Source of the DNA: Enoplolaimus lenunculus
Lineage: Eukaryota; Nematoda; Enoplea; Enoplida; Thoracostomopsidae
Direction of reading: 5' to 3'
DNA: 64,000 nucleotides
Assembly (NCBI GenBank): GCA_030248215.1
Contig: JASANG010002565.1
Coordinates: 1 to 64,000 of the forward strand
Below the pieces are notes generated by a model. The model saw only the letters and a program-made list of their open reading frames with translations. It had not been told where the DNA came from and made no database searches. This document shows, piece after piece, positions 37,801 to 46,334 of the stretch. Position 1 is the first letter of the stretch, and each line of letters begins with the position of its first letter. The translations under genes and the position numbers were made by a program.

Positions 37801-40800
37801 GGTATCAGCCTGAAAATTTACGAAAATCAACTTCAAAGGTGACGACACGTGTTAATCAAACTTCAGATGGCATACCTTCAGTAAGACAAGGTTCACCGAG
37901 ACAACCTTGCATCAATCGTAGCGAAGAACGAGATTACGAACAAATGCGGTGTAAAGCGATCAGTACTGAAGAGCTGACTCGGCGCAAGCAAGCGGCACTT
38001 AAACGACGTAAAGCTTCCGGTAACGTGGACGAAGCAGACCAGCTATTTCCAGGGCTGTGCTTGGGTGCGTCACTGTTTCAGTCTGGGTCGATGATGAAAT
38101 TTTCAATTATCGGCAACGAAATCCACAACATTAATCGTGTTCATTTAAAGCGGGTCAGTGGTTGTTCGCTGAAACTGTCGAATAAATTTCAGTGACTTGA
38201 ATAAAGTTGTATTTTTGCCAAGAAGGAAAGACTGGTTTATCTGTTTGGTAACAAGTCGTTCTTCAAAGTGAAATTAACCTTTTAACTTTTAGCAGCCTGG
38301 TGCATTCATTGACCACGAAACATAAGGTATAACAAAAGATTGAGATAAGATTAACCATTTGAATAGGCCTAGGCCTTAGGACGATAGACTAACCGCAGCA
38401 CGGCGCCGAGCGTCACCGGACGACGAATCCGCGCAAAATGTCAAAAATTATTTTTCTGAAACACGCGGTCCCGCACAACACCAGACACCATTGCGCGGCA
38501 CATCTAAAACTTACTTTTTGGTATCGTAAGGCGCCGTGAGGCGGCAGTTAACTTTGGCCAGGAGGGCGTCGCAGCGCCGTGTAACGCCGTACATAAAGTA
38601 TAGCGCAACCCTAAACCTTAACACTGGAAGAGTATACTGGAGCTAAAATTTGTGTGTCAAAATCGTACCTGCTCGACGCACACAGATTATCTCAATAAAT
38701 ACGTTGATATTTGGAAAACTATATTTGTCAAAACCCAACGATTTATTTTAGGCTGAAGCAGAAATATCGGCATTGAGCAAACGAATCGAATCTGTCGAAG
38801 AAGATCTCAGTAAAGCTGAAGAGAAATTGAAAGTCGCCAGTGAAAAATTTGCCGATGTATCGCGTGTGGTAGACGAAAATGAACGGTAAAAAGCACATTT
38901 AATCTTTAGCCGACATATTACCATGGCAGATACGTATAACGGGAAGCGATATAGTGTATTTATGATTTCAAGATTCGATAAAGACTTTGCCGACAAGTGC
39001 ATGCAAGTTTGGCGCTAACGCCTGATACAACATGTACACGCGCTTGCTGAGCTTTACCCGACTCCTCTTTCAAAAGGTACCTGCCACGTGCAACGCACAG
39101 TAAATATGAGCTGTAAAAGTGTATACCATAGGAGCAACATTAGCTCAAATTGCAAATACCGTTGATAATTACCCCACCCGCTATGAATGAGTAAGCCGAA
39201 ATAGATCAAAACAGTTCCCTATACCAGAGCTTAAGCCCTAAAACTGGTTAATATTTTTATTGGCCGTGTAAATAGCTTGTGTAGACATCGTTAACATGAG
39301 GACATTTTTTAAATCTAAGACTTTTGCTGAGATATATGGATTGTCCACACCTGTGCAATTAGATCCGAGACTGATTTCAGAGTATTGGTGACGTCAAAAA
39401 ATCATTAAACGTTTATCTTCAGTTTCTTTCAAGAACTGCCGTAATGTAAAATTAACCGGTGGCTGATTGCAAAAACCAGCGGCGGATCCAGGAATAAAAT
39501 TTTGTGAGGTGGGAAAATCGTAAGGTAGGAACCTTATCATTTTATCAACAAAAAATTTTCTGATGGGGAAAATTGTGAAATAAAAAAAAGACCTTATAAT
39601 TTGATCACATAAACTTCCGAGAAAAAAATTAGGGTCCTAATCTTTTTTACAAAACATTATCTTACCATTTGCACAAAAACTTTCTGGTAGGGGGCGTACA
39701 CCCCCCTCCGCCCCTCTGGATCCGCTAGTGGTGACAGGTAAAATCAGTCCATTCGAAATTGACTTGTTAATTATTATCACTTTATGTCTGAGGTCTCGCC
39801 CAGATCCGCCACTCAGTACACACACAAAAGACGCACGCAAAACCTAGACATTTGTCTAAAATTGTTTTCCTGCTATCCGGTTGGACGCTTTTAAACGGGA
39901 ACGTTTATAATTTTGTTTATATTTTCGCACGACAAATTGACATGTATTGCGGGCACGGGCCCTTAAAAGCAGAGCCGGTCCCAACCCTGCTGCACTCTTT
40001 TTGTTCACTGCCGTGCTTAACTCTACCTAAACAGTAAACACCAAGGTCGGACTTGCCCTTGCCAAAAAGGGCCCAGTGTTACAGGAGTATTTCCAATCGG
40101 ACCACGCGTGCTCCAAAGACAAAGTTCTAGGACCATTTCTCGCCCGGAGACATAGCCATAGGACCACTTGGTTCCCGGAGGGATTATTCTAGGACCGTTT
40201 TCCTCATGTTAGGCAATGGTTTTTATATGATTCGTGTATGCGAAGTAATGGTTCATATGTTAACGACCGTTTGACTCCAGTGATCATAATTTTCTCGGAA
40301 AAATTTCTATAAGACTCTTATTCGAGGGTCAAATGGACCTAGGACCTGGTATTCGAGTGGAGGAATTGTTCTGACAGTGTTTCTTTATTTGGTGAAGAAT
40401 CGACCTGGGGATAGAAATGGTGTTGTATCACCGCCATCGGACGACAAAATCAATTTGACCGCTCCACTGCATCCCAAATTGAAGTTTTTGTGGAGCTCAA
40501 GCACTGAAACATGCGTCGCTGGCCCGAAGTTTAATTTTCAGATGAGCCAGGCAAACTTTAGACACGACCCTGTTGCTGTTGTTAATTGAAACAGATAATT
40601 ACGTTAAAATAAGTTAATTACTGAAGAAGTTGTAGAAACCTTCGCGCAGGTTTCTGCAAATACCAGTTTTGCAAGTCGTTTTTCTAGCCCATGTTACTTT
40701 GATAGGGAAATCAGACAAATTTTTTGCTTAGGCTTATGCTTAGTTGTATAAGGTTATCCTTACGGTGACACATGGGCCCATATTCTCAAATGCGTACAGC

Positions 40801-43800
40801 ACCAATCATCAGTTAGCGAGCGATAGGTTTTCAAGCACTGAAACATGCAGTCGCAGATCCAAAAAAAGAGAAGAGGAAAAAAAAACTGGTGAATTTCGAA
40901 CCTCATCATGCGCTGGATCCAAAGTTTACTGGACCTATCACCAACCGGTAATAGGTGCTACACACGCTTCAGAATACGGGTTCTGCTCTAGGCTTAGGAT
41001 TAGGAATACGCTTGTACTACTACATTCCTGAAAGCAACATTGGCTCTTTTTCATATAAATAGCGGTATTGGATAAAAATAGAATGGTTGATTGTGTGCCA
41101 GCTTGCTCAAAATCATGTGGTTGCATCATGTGAACAAGTCCAAAATATGTTTGGTTAATCATTTTTATTATTTTTCACAGAATGCGCAAAGTCATGGAAA
41201 ATCGAATTTGTCAAGACGAAGAAAAGCATCAACAATACGAGTCAGAACTATTGGTGGCACAGAAAATGACCGAAGAATCTGAAAAGAACTATGAAGAGGT
41301 AAGCCGAAATTTTACAACTTCTAATACGCTTTCTATTACAACGTCTTACTTGTGATCCTCTACTTTAGATTTGATAGTATCGCAATATGAGCTTAGCAAT
41401 TATCTGTTTTGTTGTTCATAAACTTATTTCAGGTTGCTCGCAAACTAACAGTGGTCGAACATAATCTTGAAAGTGCTCAGTTACGTGCTCAAGAAAGCGA
41501 AAAGTTAGTTGTGTTCAAAATATTACAATGTCCGAAATATGAGCAGAGGTTAATGGTTTCTATGTTGAGTCCGAGTTAATAGGAGTCTATTTCACAATCT
41601 GTTGACCTTTTTATATGAGAAAAAAAGAACTTTTACTTTTAATATAACAGTCTATATTTAAATAGAAAGAGGTATTTTTAAGAGGGCAAATGTTTTGGGA
41701 GGGCAAAACAAATATGTCTTCTCTGTGTTGTTCAAATTACTACAGCTGATAAATTAATGTTAATCGTTTAGAACACTTGCAGTTTCTGAATATTAGACAC
41801 TAAACATTCGGGCCCGTAGTCAAGAGGTGGGATCAAGGGGGGTTCAGCTTCGCCTCAAAGAATTTCACCCCCTCTCAAATTTTTCAACCTTATTTGTAAG
41901 TCAACGAAAATCCTTGTATACCCCTCTTGAAAGACGTTTATCCGTCTAACAAGTTGAGCTGGCTATACGTGCCTGTAAACATTGAGCTTGTTAACAGAAA
42001 ATTTTAATTGACAACCGTAGACGATTGACAAATTTTAAATTTTTCCACGTAACTCAATCTCGTGAATCATTCGGTTGCTGGGCGATATTATTTCGCTGTG
42101 ATCGATGTATAAATTGCAGGCGTGTAGCTTTTGAGATGTACGCAGGCGTGTTTTGTTAATTTTTTCTAGAAAAGTACACAGTCTTGGCGACGAATTGAAA
42201 GTTTTTTCTAGAAAAGTTGACAGTCTTGGCGACGAATTGAAAGTTTTTTCTAGAAAAGTTGACAGTCTTGGCGACGAATTGAAAGTTTTTTCTAGAAAAG
42301 TTGACAGTCTTGGCGACGAATTGAAAGTTTTTTCTAGAAAAGTTGACAGTCTTGGCGACGAATTGAAAGTTTTTTCTAGAAAAGTTGACAGTCTTGGCGG
42401 CGAATTGAAAGTTTTTTCTAGAAAAGTTGACAGTCTTGGCGGCGAATTGAAAGTTTTTTCTAGAAAAGTTGACAGTCTTGGCGGCGAATTGAAAGTTTTT
42501 TCTAGAAAAGTTGACAGTCTTGGCGGCGAATTGAAAGTTTTTTCTAGAAAAGTTGACAGTCTTGGCGGCGAATTGAAAGGGCTCGGTTCAAATTTGAAAA
42601 CGCTGGAGGCAAGCGGTGAAAAGCGGCTACAGCGTGAGAGTGTATACGAAACACATTTGCGCAATTTGACGTTTCGACTGAAAGAGGTTTGTTGACACAC
42701 ACTACTAACCGTGGTCGTTGAGCAATGTAATACAGCAGATTCGGTGTCACAAACGTCTAAAAGGTATCCAGGGTACAAGTGTAGTTGTCCCTGTGTGGTC
42801 AGTTTTCGGCTCTTGTACACTTCCCGCACACAAACATAGCTTTGCCAAAACCTTTACTACGGCTTTAGCCCGAACCTAAAGCCTAAAGGTCAGGTAAGAA
42901 ATTTTTGACGCGAGTATACGCTCGGGTAATGAATTTAAAAGCGCCCGCCGGTAAAGAACGGACCGGGCAAATCAGATTTACCCAGGTACATATCTGCTTA
43001 CAGGTAATTAGACAAAATTTATTACTATGAATTATTTTAAAATTCAAAAGTTCTGTTGACATTTTGAAGTCTACGTTAGACTTATTCAATGGTAATAAAA
43101 TCTTTCTATCTTTGACATTTCCAGGCTGAAACACGAGCAGATCAAGCGGAACAAACTGCTGACAGTTTACAGAAATCTGCCCAAAAACTTGACAGTAAGG
43201 AAACTCACTGAGCACTGGCAGTCGTAATTACATTTAGACTAGAGCCAGTGTGAGAAGTTTGTGATTTTTACTAACTAGTAGGCTCTGAATCACACATCTA
43301 ATTTTGTTCTTTCCCGATGTATGCGTATCGCTCTGATTCAGTAACGCGGTCGGTTAATGTTTACTGCCCTGCCCAAATACTTTTATACACCGGTAACAAC
43401 AAGGAAGACAGAAATGATATATCCAACTTGTAACCTGATCCGGAATCCTTGTAGCCTATGCCTAAATCCTTTTAATCTAGCCACTGGCTCACTAACACCG
43501 ATATTTTCCAATTTCCCCAGAAATTCCGTGCAATCCTAACCCCGTTAGAATTACACTCCAATGATACTAAAAGTCTGAACCGTGCGCTCTAACCCCGTTA
43601 GAAATGCACCAAATTTCCGACCAATCTAACCCAGTTAGAATGGCCCAATCCGTTGTAAAGTAGTAAACCTAACCCCGTTAGATTTACTAAGCTACGATTC
43701 CCCAGGTTCGTTATAACTCCAAGTTCCACCGTTACACCATAACACCAGTATTCAAGTAGCGCTCTATGTGGCGCTCTATGGCAAATTTCCGGATATCTGA

Positions 43801-45893
43801 TTAGAGCTTGACGCAAAATTATATTGCAAAAAGATCAATGGACATTTTTGTTTACTAAAATGAATAACGGCATATTAGTAATTTCACGAAAATAATTTGC
43901 CAAATCGAAAAATATGAAAGCGTTTTTGCCACTTTTGTATGTTTCCTCCACGATGGAAACGTCCTTCCCTCCAAGTGGCCCATGTATAGCTGAGCGGCCG
44001 TAACAGTAGCATAAACATATTCCTAAGCCTAAGCATCTACGCCAATAACAGCAGTCAAAATTTGGCAAAATAACCAAAAATTTCATTTTTGTTTCTAAAT
44101 TCTATAGTTCACATATTAATAGTGAACAACTGAAAATGAACGAAATCAGAGGCGTCTGCTACATTCCTTTAATCAAAATTCACTTCGACTTTGCTTTTGC
44201 AGGTTTTTTCTGCGCCAGTTTTTCAGTCAATTCCTCGATACGCCGTCATAAACGTTTCTAGGTTCCACTGCACTTACGGCGCAGGAATTAAAATTTAAAA
44301 TGCTGACTTTTAGTACTTTATTAATATATAAAACAACAACTTTGAGTGGCTTTGGGCCCGGTCGGACGAATGGAAATACAGATGCTAAAAAGACGTAGTC
44401 CGGCGTGACTGTTTTCAACCAGTATATTTAAATGTGGTGTCATTCGAAGTGTTAGCAGTTTCGATGCACTAGAAAAATAATTCAGCACTGAAATGTGCAG
44501 TACCTATTAGCGGTCAGTAATATTTTTCATACAAGCAAACTAAACAAGATTTATATAAGAGTTATACTGTAACAACGGTACAATATTCACGGTCAGCATT
44601 CCGAGGAACGCCTTCCAATACTGCCGTGAACTCTAAACCAATGAATTAAAGTCACAGGTACCTTTGACATGCTTATTCCAAAAATATTCTATTCTCACAC
44701 TGAACCAAATTAATTTACAATCTTCAAAAAAATAAACACGACAGCACACCTATAGAAGGCAATAACTACTTTCAAAAAATCAGGTGAATATATTACTAGG
44801 ATGCCTAATTCTTAACTCGGAGCTCTCAGACTAATTCCAGTAGGCCGCACTGCGGCTTAACCACTATACTCAGAAAAACCACTCTCAGACCTTTAGACCT
44901 AAAAAATTGCAGGCTCAACTTAGCCACAAAAAACACAAATCAGGTATGCTATAACGACAAATCATCAATATTTGCCGATGCGCTTAGCTGCAAAACTATC
45001 GACTGGCTTCTCACTAACTCCCACACACCACCTCGGATGACTGTGCAGTTTGCTTTTATAGATGAATTATTAAATGTCGCCAAAATTCCTAGAATTCGGT
45101 AGAAACCTTTAAAACTTTAAAATTCGTTCAACATTTAACAAATTCGCGGAAAAGTGAATTTTTAAAGCGATTTTAAGCTTAAATATAACTCAAAGTTTGC
45201 GGAATTTGGCAATGTTTGGGTTAAACATCTAAGTTATAAAAATTTGCTCTTTTAAAAATTAAAATTTTACAGAAATATTATAATGTTTTGCTGGGAAACC
45301 TCAAATTGAATTATTTTAATCGAAAAATTATTTACTAAGGAATTACAAACGAGACTTGGTCGCTGCAACTCTCAAAAGAATTATCAAAATCTTCATGACT
45401 AATTAATTGCTAGTTGAGCATTTACTCTCTTCAAAAGCATGCAATTTTAAATTCGAGCCTCAATATGTATGTAAACCCTCAGGTATCCCTACGCGACAAG
45501 CTTCTCACTGATACCATTCAAAAATAAAATGTACCAGCGCAATATCGCACAAAGTAGAGCAATTTAGATTGTCAAAATAATTGATTTGTTGTAATACTTT
45601 TAAAATCTACAAAATCAGAAAGGGGACACTACTCAAAAGTTATTTTGGTATTATTTTCAAGGGTGGAATTCTAAACATATTACAAGTAAAAAGATTTTCT
45701 CATTGCTTTCAGCGATCTTTTAGGCCTATACGGTGACCACGCCACCTACTCAATGAAAAATCCAGGCTCTTGACGCGCACAAATATTGTGCATTGTTGCC
45801 AACTTCTAATTACAATACCGCAGCTGTGTATGCCGAATGTATTACATGCAACAATGTACAACTTGAACGCAATGCAATTCTACCAGAATATTC

Positions 45894-45927
<34 letters not shown>

Positions 45928-46334
45928 TAACTTTGCCTACGCACTCAAATAATGCATACTTAAATTAAAATACAAACACTCCTCAAATAATAACAACTTA
46001 TTCACCAACTAAAGAGGAGGAAACCTCTGTAAAAGCATACATCGTAGATGGGGAAATACATGAAATCATCGTCCCATTGCTACAATACTAGGCTCACTCT
46101 AATAGGACAAATGAAGTACAAAAATATGCTAAGTTTTAAGCTCTCCATTGGCTGGCACTAAATCTACAGGACCTATTGTCGACCGGAAATAGGTGCTGCA
46201 TATATTTCAAAATATGTGTATATAGTTATAATGTTATACACATATTTATAGGCAATCTTCAAGTTGAAAAAGCAAGATTCCGAGATAAATCTGAAGAGCT
46301 CGAAAGAACATATCTTGAGTTGACTGGTTATTGA
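25879..46334 (+). CDS. Divergent tropomyosin
   Basis: Eight exons (25879-25998, 27572-27697, 38752-38885, 41181-41298, 41433-41503, 42548-42686, 43125-43194, 46252-46334) join in phase to 286 codons plus stop. Exon by exon the coding lengths are 40, 42, 45, 39, 23, 1+46, 23 and 27 residues. These are the lengths of the classical 284-residue tropomyosin exons, with two extra residues at the N-terminus. Conserved words include AEAEISALSKRI, MRKVMENR, VARKL, GSNLKTLEAS, AETRADQAEQ and the C-terminal ELTGY. The whole chain is a heptad coiled coil and should lie along actin filaments. Identity to ordinary tropomyosins looks low, so this is probably a fast-evolving paralogue of the lev-11 type gene. 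The exon 6 acceptor is amplified tenfold (see 42,161-42,580). Intron 2 is 11 kb and contains another ORF. Confidence 0.92.
26453..26642. mobile_element. Tc1/mariner-type palindromic MITE, second copy
   Basis: CACTACAAAAAATGG and CCATTTTTTGCAGTG form the ends, with TA on both sides (26451-26452 and 26643-26644). It is a diverged copy of the element at 8,886-9,094, in tropomyosin intron 1. Confidence 0.75.
29076..29422. mobile_element. TA-flanked MITE rich in CTTAA motifs
   Basis: CTCTCTAAA at the left and TTTAGAGAG at the right are flanked by TA (29074-29075 and 29423-29424). The 347-bp interior repeats TTAAGTTT-type words on both strands. Tc1/mariner-like by target site. It has no coding capacity. 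Confidence 0.65.
30510..30556. repeat. Short interstitial TTAGGC tract
   Basis: Seven CCTAAG-type units with minor interruptions, including four in perfect succession. This is the nematode telomere repeat read on the opposite strand. Confidence 0.75.
31161..31359. mobile_element. MITE with 45-bp inverted repeats
   Basis: The left arm runs TTTTCAAATGTGTATCGTAAC and on through TATCATCAGTTGGTAATAGG. The right arm is its near-complement, ending CACATTTGAGAATATGGGCC. Another copy lies at about 40,774-40,985, and a right-end fragment at about 46,167-46,215. Confidence 0.65.
32925..33325. mobile_element. Element with CGGAAT hexamer repeats
   Basis: GGAATCGGAATCGG-type hexamers run at both edges (32,950-33,020 and 33,250-33,300), with GGAGGGTTCCAACCGG at the left and GATGAAACCCTGCAG at the right. 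The CAGGGTTTCATC end is hAT-like. A fragment of similar sequence lies at 34,135-34,195. Confidence 0.45.
34826..35018. mobile_element. Inverted-repeat element with GACGAATTGTCG motifs
   Basis: Positions 34,826-34,870 (CGACAATTCGTCACCCGACA and following) are mirrored at about 34,970-35,018. The short interior contains a TTAGG-like tract. No target duplication was identified. Confidence 0.55.
35399..35551. mobile_element. hAT-type MITE with perfect 8-bp target duplication
   Basis: CAGTCGCGGATCCAGG at the left and GGATCCGCCATTG at the right are flanked by perfect ACCACGGT octamers (35391-35398 and 35552-35559). CA...TG ends and an 8-bp duplication indicate hAT. Related ends occur at 39,477-39,730, 50,125 and 62,265. 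Confidence 0.75.
37191..38195 (+). CDS. Intronless Ser/Thr-rich protein gene nested in tropomyosin intron 2
   Basis: A single uninterrupted frame of 334 codons, by far the longest in the window apart from repeat-driven frames, on the same strand as its host gene. The context at the start is AAAATG, and an AATAAA signal follows the stop at 38,200-38,205. The N-terminal 70 residues look most structured (SLTLDLRRKHIEISQKYGDL, then FFLPPSVYPFVEHG). Residues 70-240 are low in complexity, rich in Ser, Thr, Arg and Gln, and probably disordered. A short basic stretch (RRKQAALKRRK) precedes a hydrophobic C-terminal segment. No signal peptide, membrane helix or known domain was recognised. Lack of introns in an intron-rich genome fits a retrocopy, but no poly(A) tail or flanking repeats were seen. 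Confidence 0.6.
   Translation: MQQNVPLGNPDSGAESSAVPSPNLPSLTLDLRRKHIEISQKYGDLFFLPPSVYPFVEHGLQSPGNSRTPPHCRYSSNCATRASTSTTHSRTPTRTKSKSRTEKSGRVSICQWDDRFYTPKLSRSGRHRPQTAPQSATHSRAGSQNDLSSVQSTGSQMSLTDVDVSDPHQVQLNSLTMSFHETSSATTMIALASDESNRLRKTNRYQPENLRKSTSKVTTRVNQTSDGIPSVRQGSPRQPCINRSEERDYEQMRCKAISTEELTRRKQAALKRRKASGNVDEADQLFPGLCLGASLFQSGSMMKFSIIGNEIHNINRVHLKRVSGCSLKLSNKFQ
38200..38205 (+). terminator. Poly(A) signal AATAAA of the nested gene
   Basis: Canonical AATAAA five bases after the TGA at 38,193-38,195. Its position supports the nested ORF being a transcribed unit. If used, it could also end tropomyosin transcripts early. Confidence 0.45.
38385..38612. mobile_element. GC-rich MITE remnant
   Basis: Rich in GGCGCCG and GCGTC words and ending TATAGCGCAACCCT, which matches the ends of the 19,588-19,967 element. 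The left end was not clearly seen. It ends 140 bases before tropomyosin exon 3. Confidence 0.45.
39477..39730. mobile_element. hAT-type MITE, GGATCC family
   Basis: CAGCGGCGGATCCAGG at the left and TGGATCCGCTAGTG at the right are inverted ends of the family seen at 35,399. No target duplication is apparent. Tropomyosin intron 3. Confidence 0.6.
40686..40985. mobile_element. Two adjoining MITEs sharing a GGGCCCAT border
   Basis: From 40,686 (GCCCATGTTACTTTGATAGG) to about 40,780 (GGTGACACATGGGCCC) is a telomere-unit MITE with TTAGGCTTATGCTTAG inside. A second MITE follows directly, from ATATTCTCAAATGCG to CGCTTCAGAATACGGG at about 40,980, and matches the element at 31,161. A short TTAGGATTAGGAATACG tract follows. 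One element probably landed at the edge of the other. Confidence 0.5.
42161..42580 (+). repeat. Ten-unit 42-bp array of exon-6 splice acceptors in tropomyosin
   Basis: Each 42-bp unit consists of TTTTTTCTAG, a strong nematode-type 3' splice site, followed by AAAAGTTGACAGTCTTGGCG and GACGAATTGAAA or its variant. The AG ends fall at 42169, 42211, 42253, 42295, 42337, 42379, 42421, 42463, 42505 and 42547. Exon 5 ends in phase 2 and every unit begins A-AAA-GTT, so all ten acceptors keep the frame. Read through, one unit encodes KVDSLGDELKVFSR, two heptads with V, L, L and F at a, d, a and d. Units 1-5 carry GAC (Asp) and units 6-10 GGC (Gly). Unit 1 differs further (GTACAC for GTTGAC). Using the last acceptor restores the standard tropomyosin length. 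Confidence 0.97.
43536..43682. repeat. Four copies of CTAACCCCGTTAGA
   Basis: The near-palindromic 14-mer occurs at 43536-43549, 43589-43602, 43626-43639 (one mismatch) and 43669-43682, all in the same orientation and 37-53 bp apart. It lies in tropomyosin intron 7. The spacers are unrelated, which argues against a simple tandem repeat and suggests either a binding-site cluster or a decayed element. Confidence 0.6.
45892..45928 (+). repeat. CAA trinucleotide microsatellite
   Basis: About twelve uninterrupted CAA units in tropomyosin intron 7. One frame would read polyglutamine in a 60-codon open frame, but there are no splice signals or motif to support coding use. Confidence 0.9.

Noticed and set aside
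42161-42580. CRISPR-like direct repeat array
   Set aside because: The 42-bp units are contiguous with no variable spacers, and the locus is a eukaryotic intron-exon border.
42200-42580. Each array unit as a separate micro-exon
   Set aside because: The only donor-like sequence in the unit is GTTTTT, 11 nt before the next AG, too short for an intron. Skipping with it would end in phase 0 while the next unit needs phase 2.
42035-42829. 264-codon open frame on the minus strand across the 42-bp array
   Set aside because: It exists because the repeat unit lacks stops in that frame. The + strand fits tropomyosin exon 6 residue by residue with correct splice phases.
45770-45952. Polyglutamine-containing protein
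   Set aside because: The frame is a CAA microsatellite in tropomyosin intron 7 with no other support.
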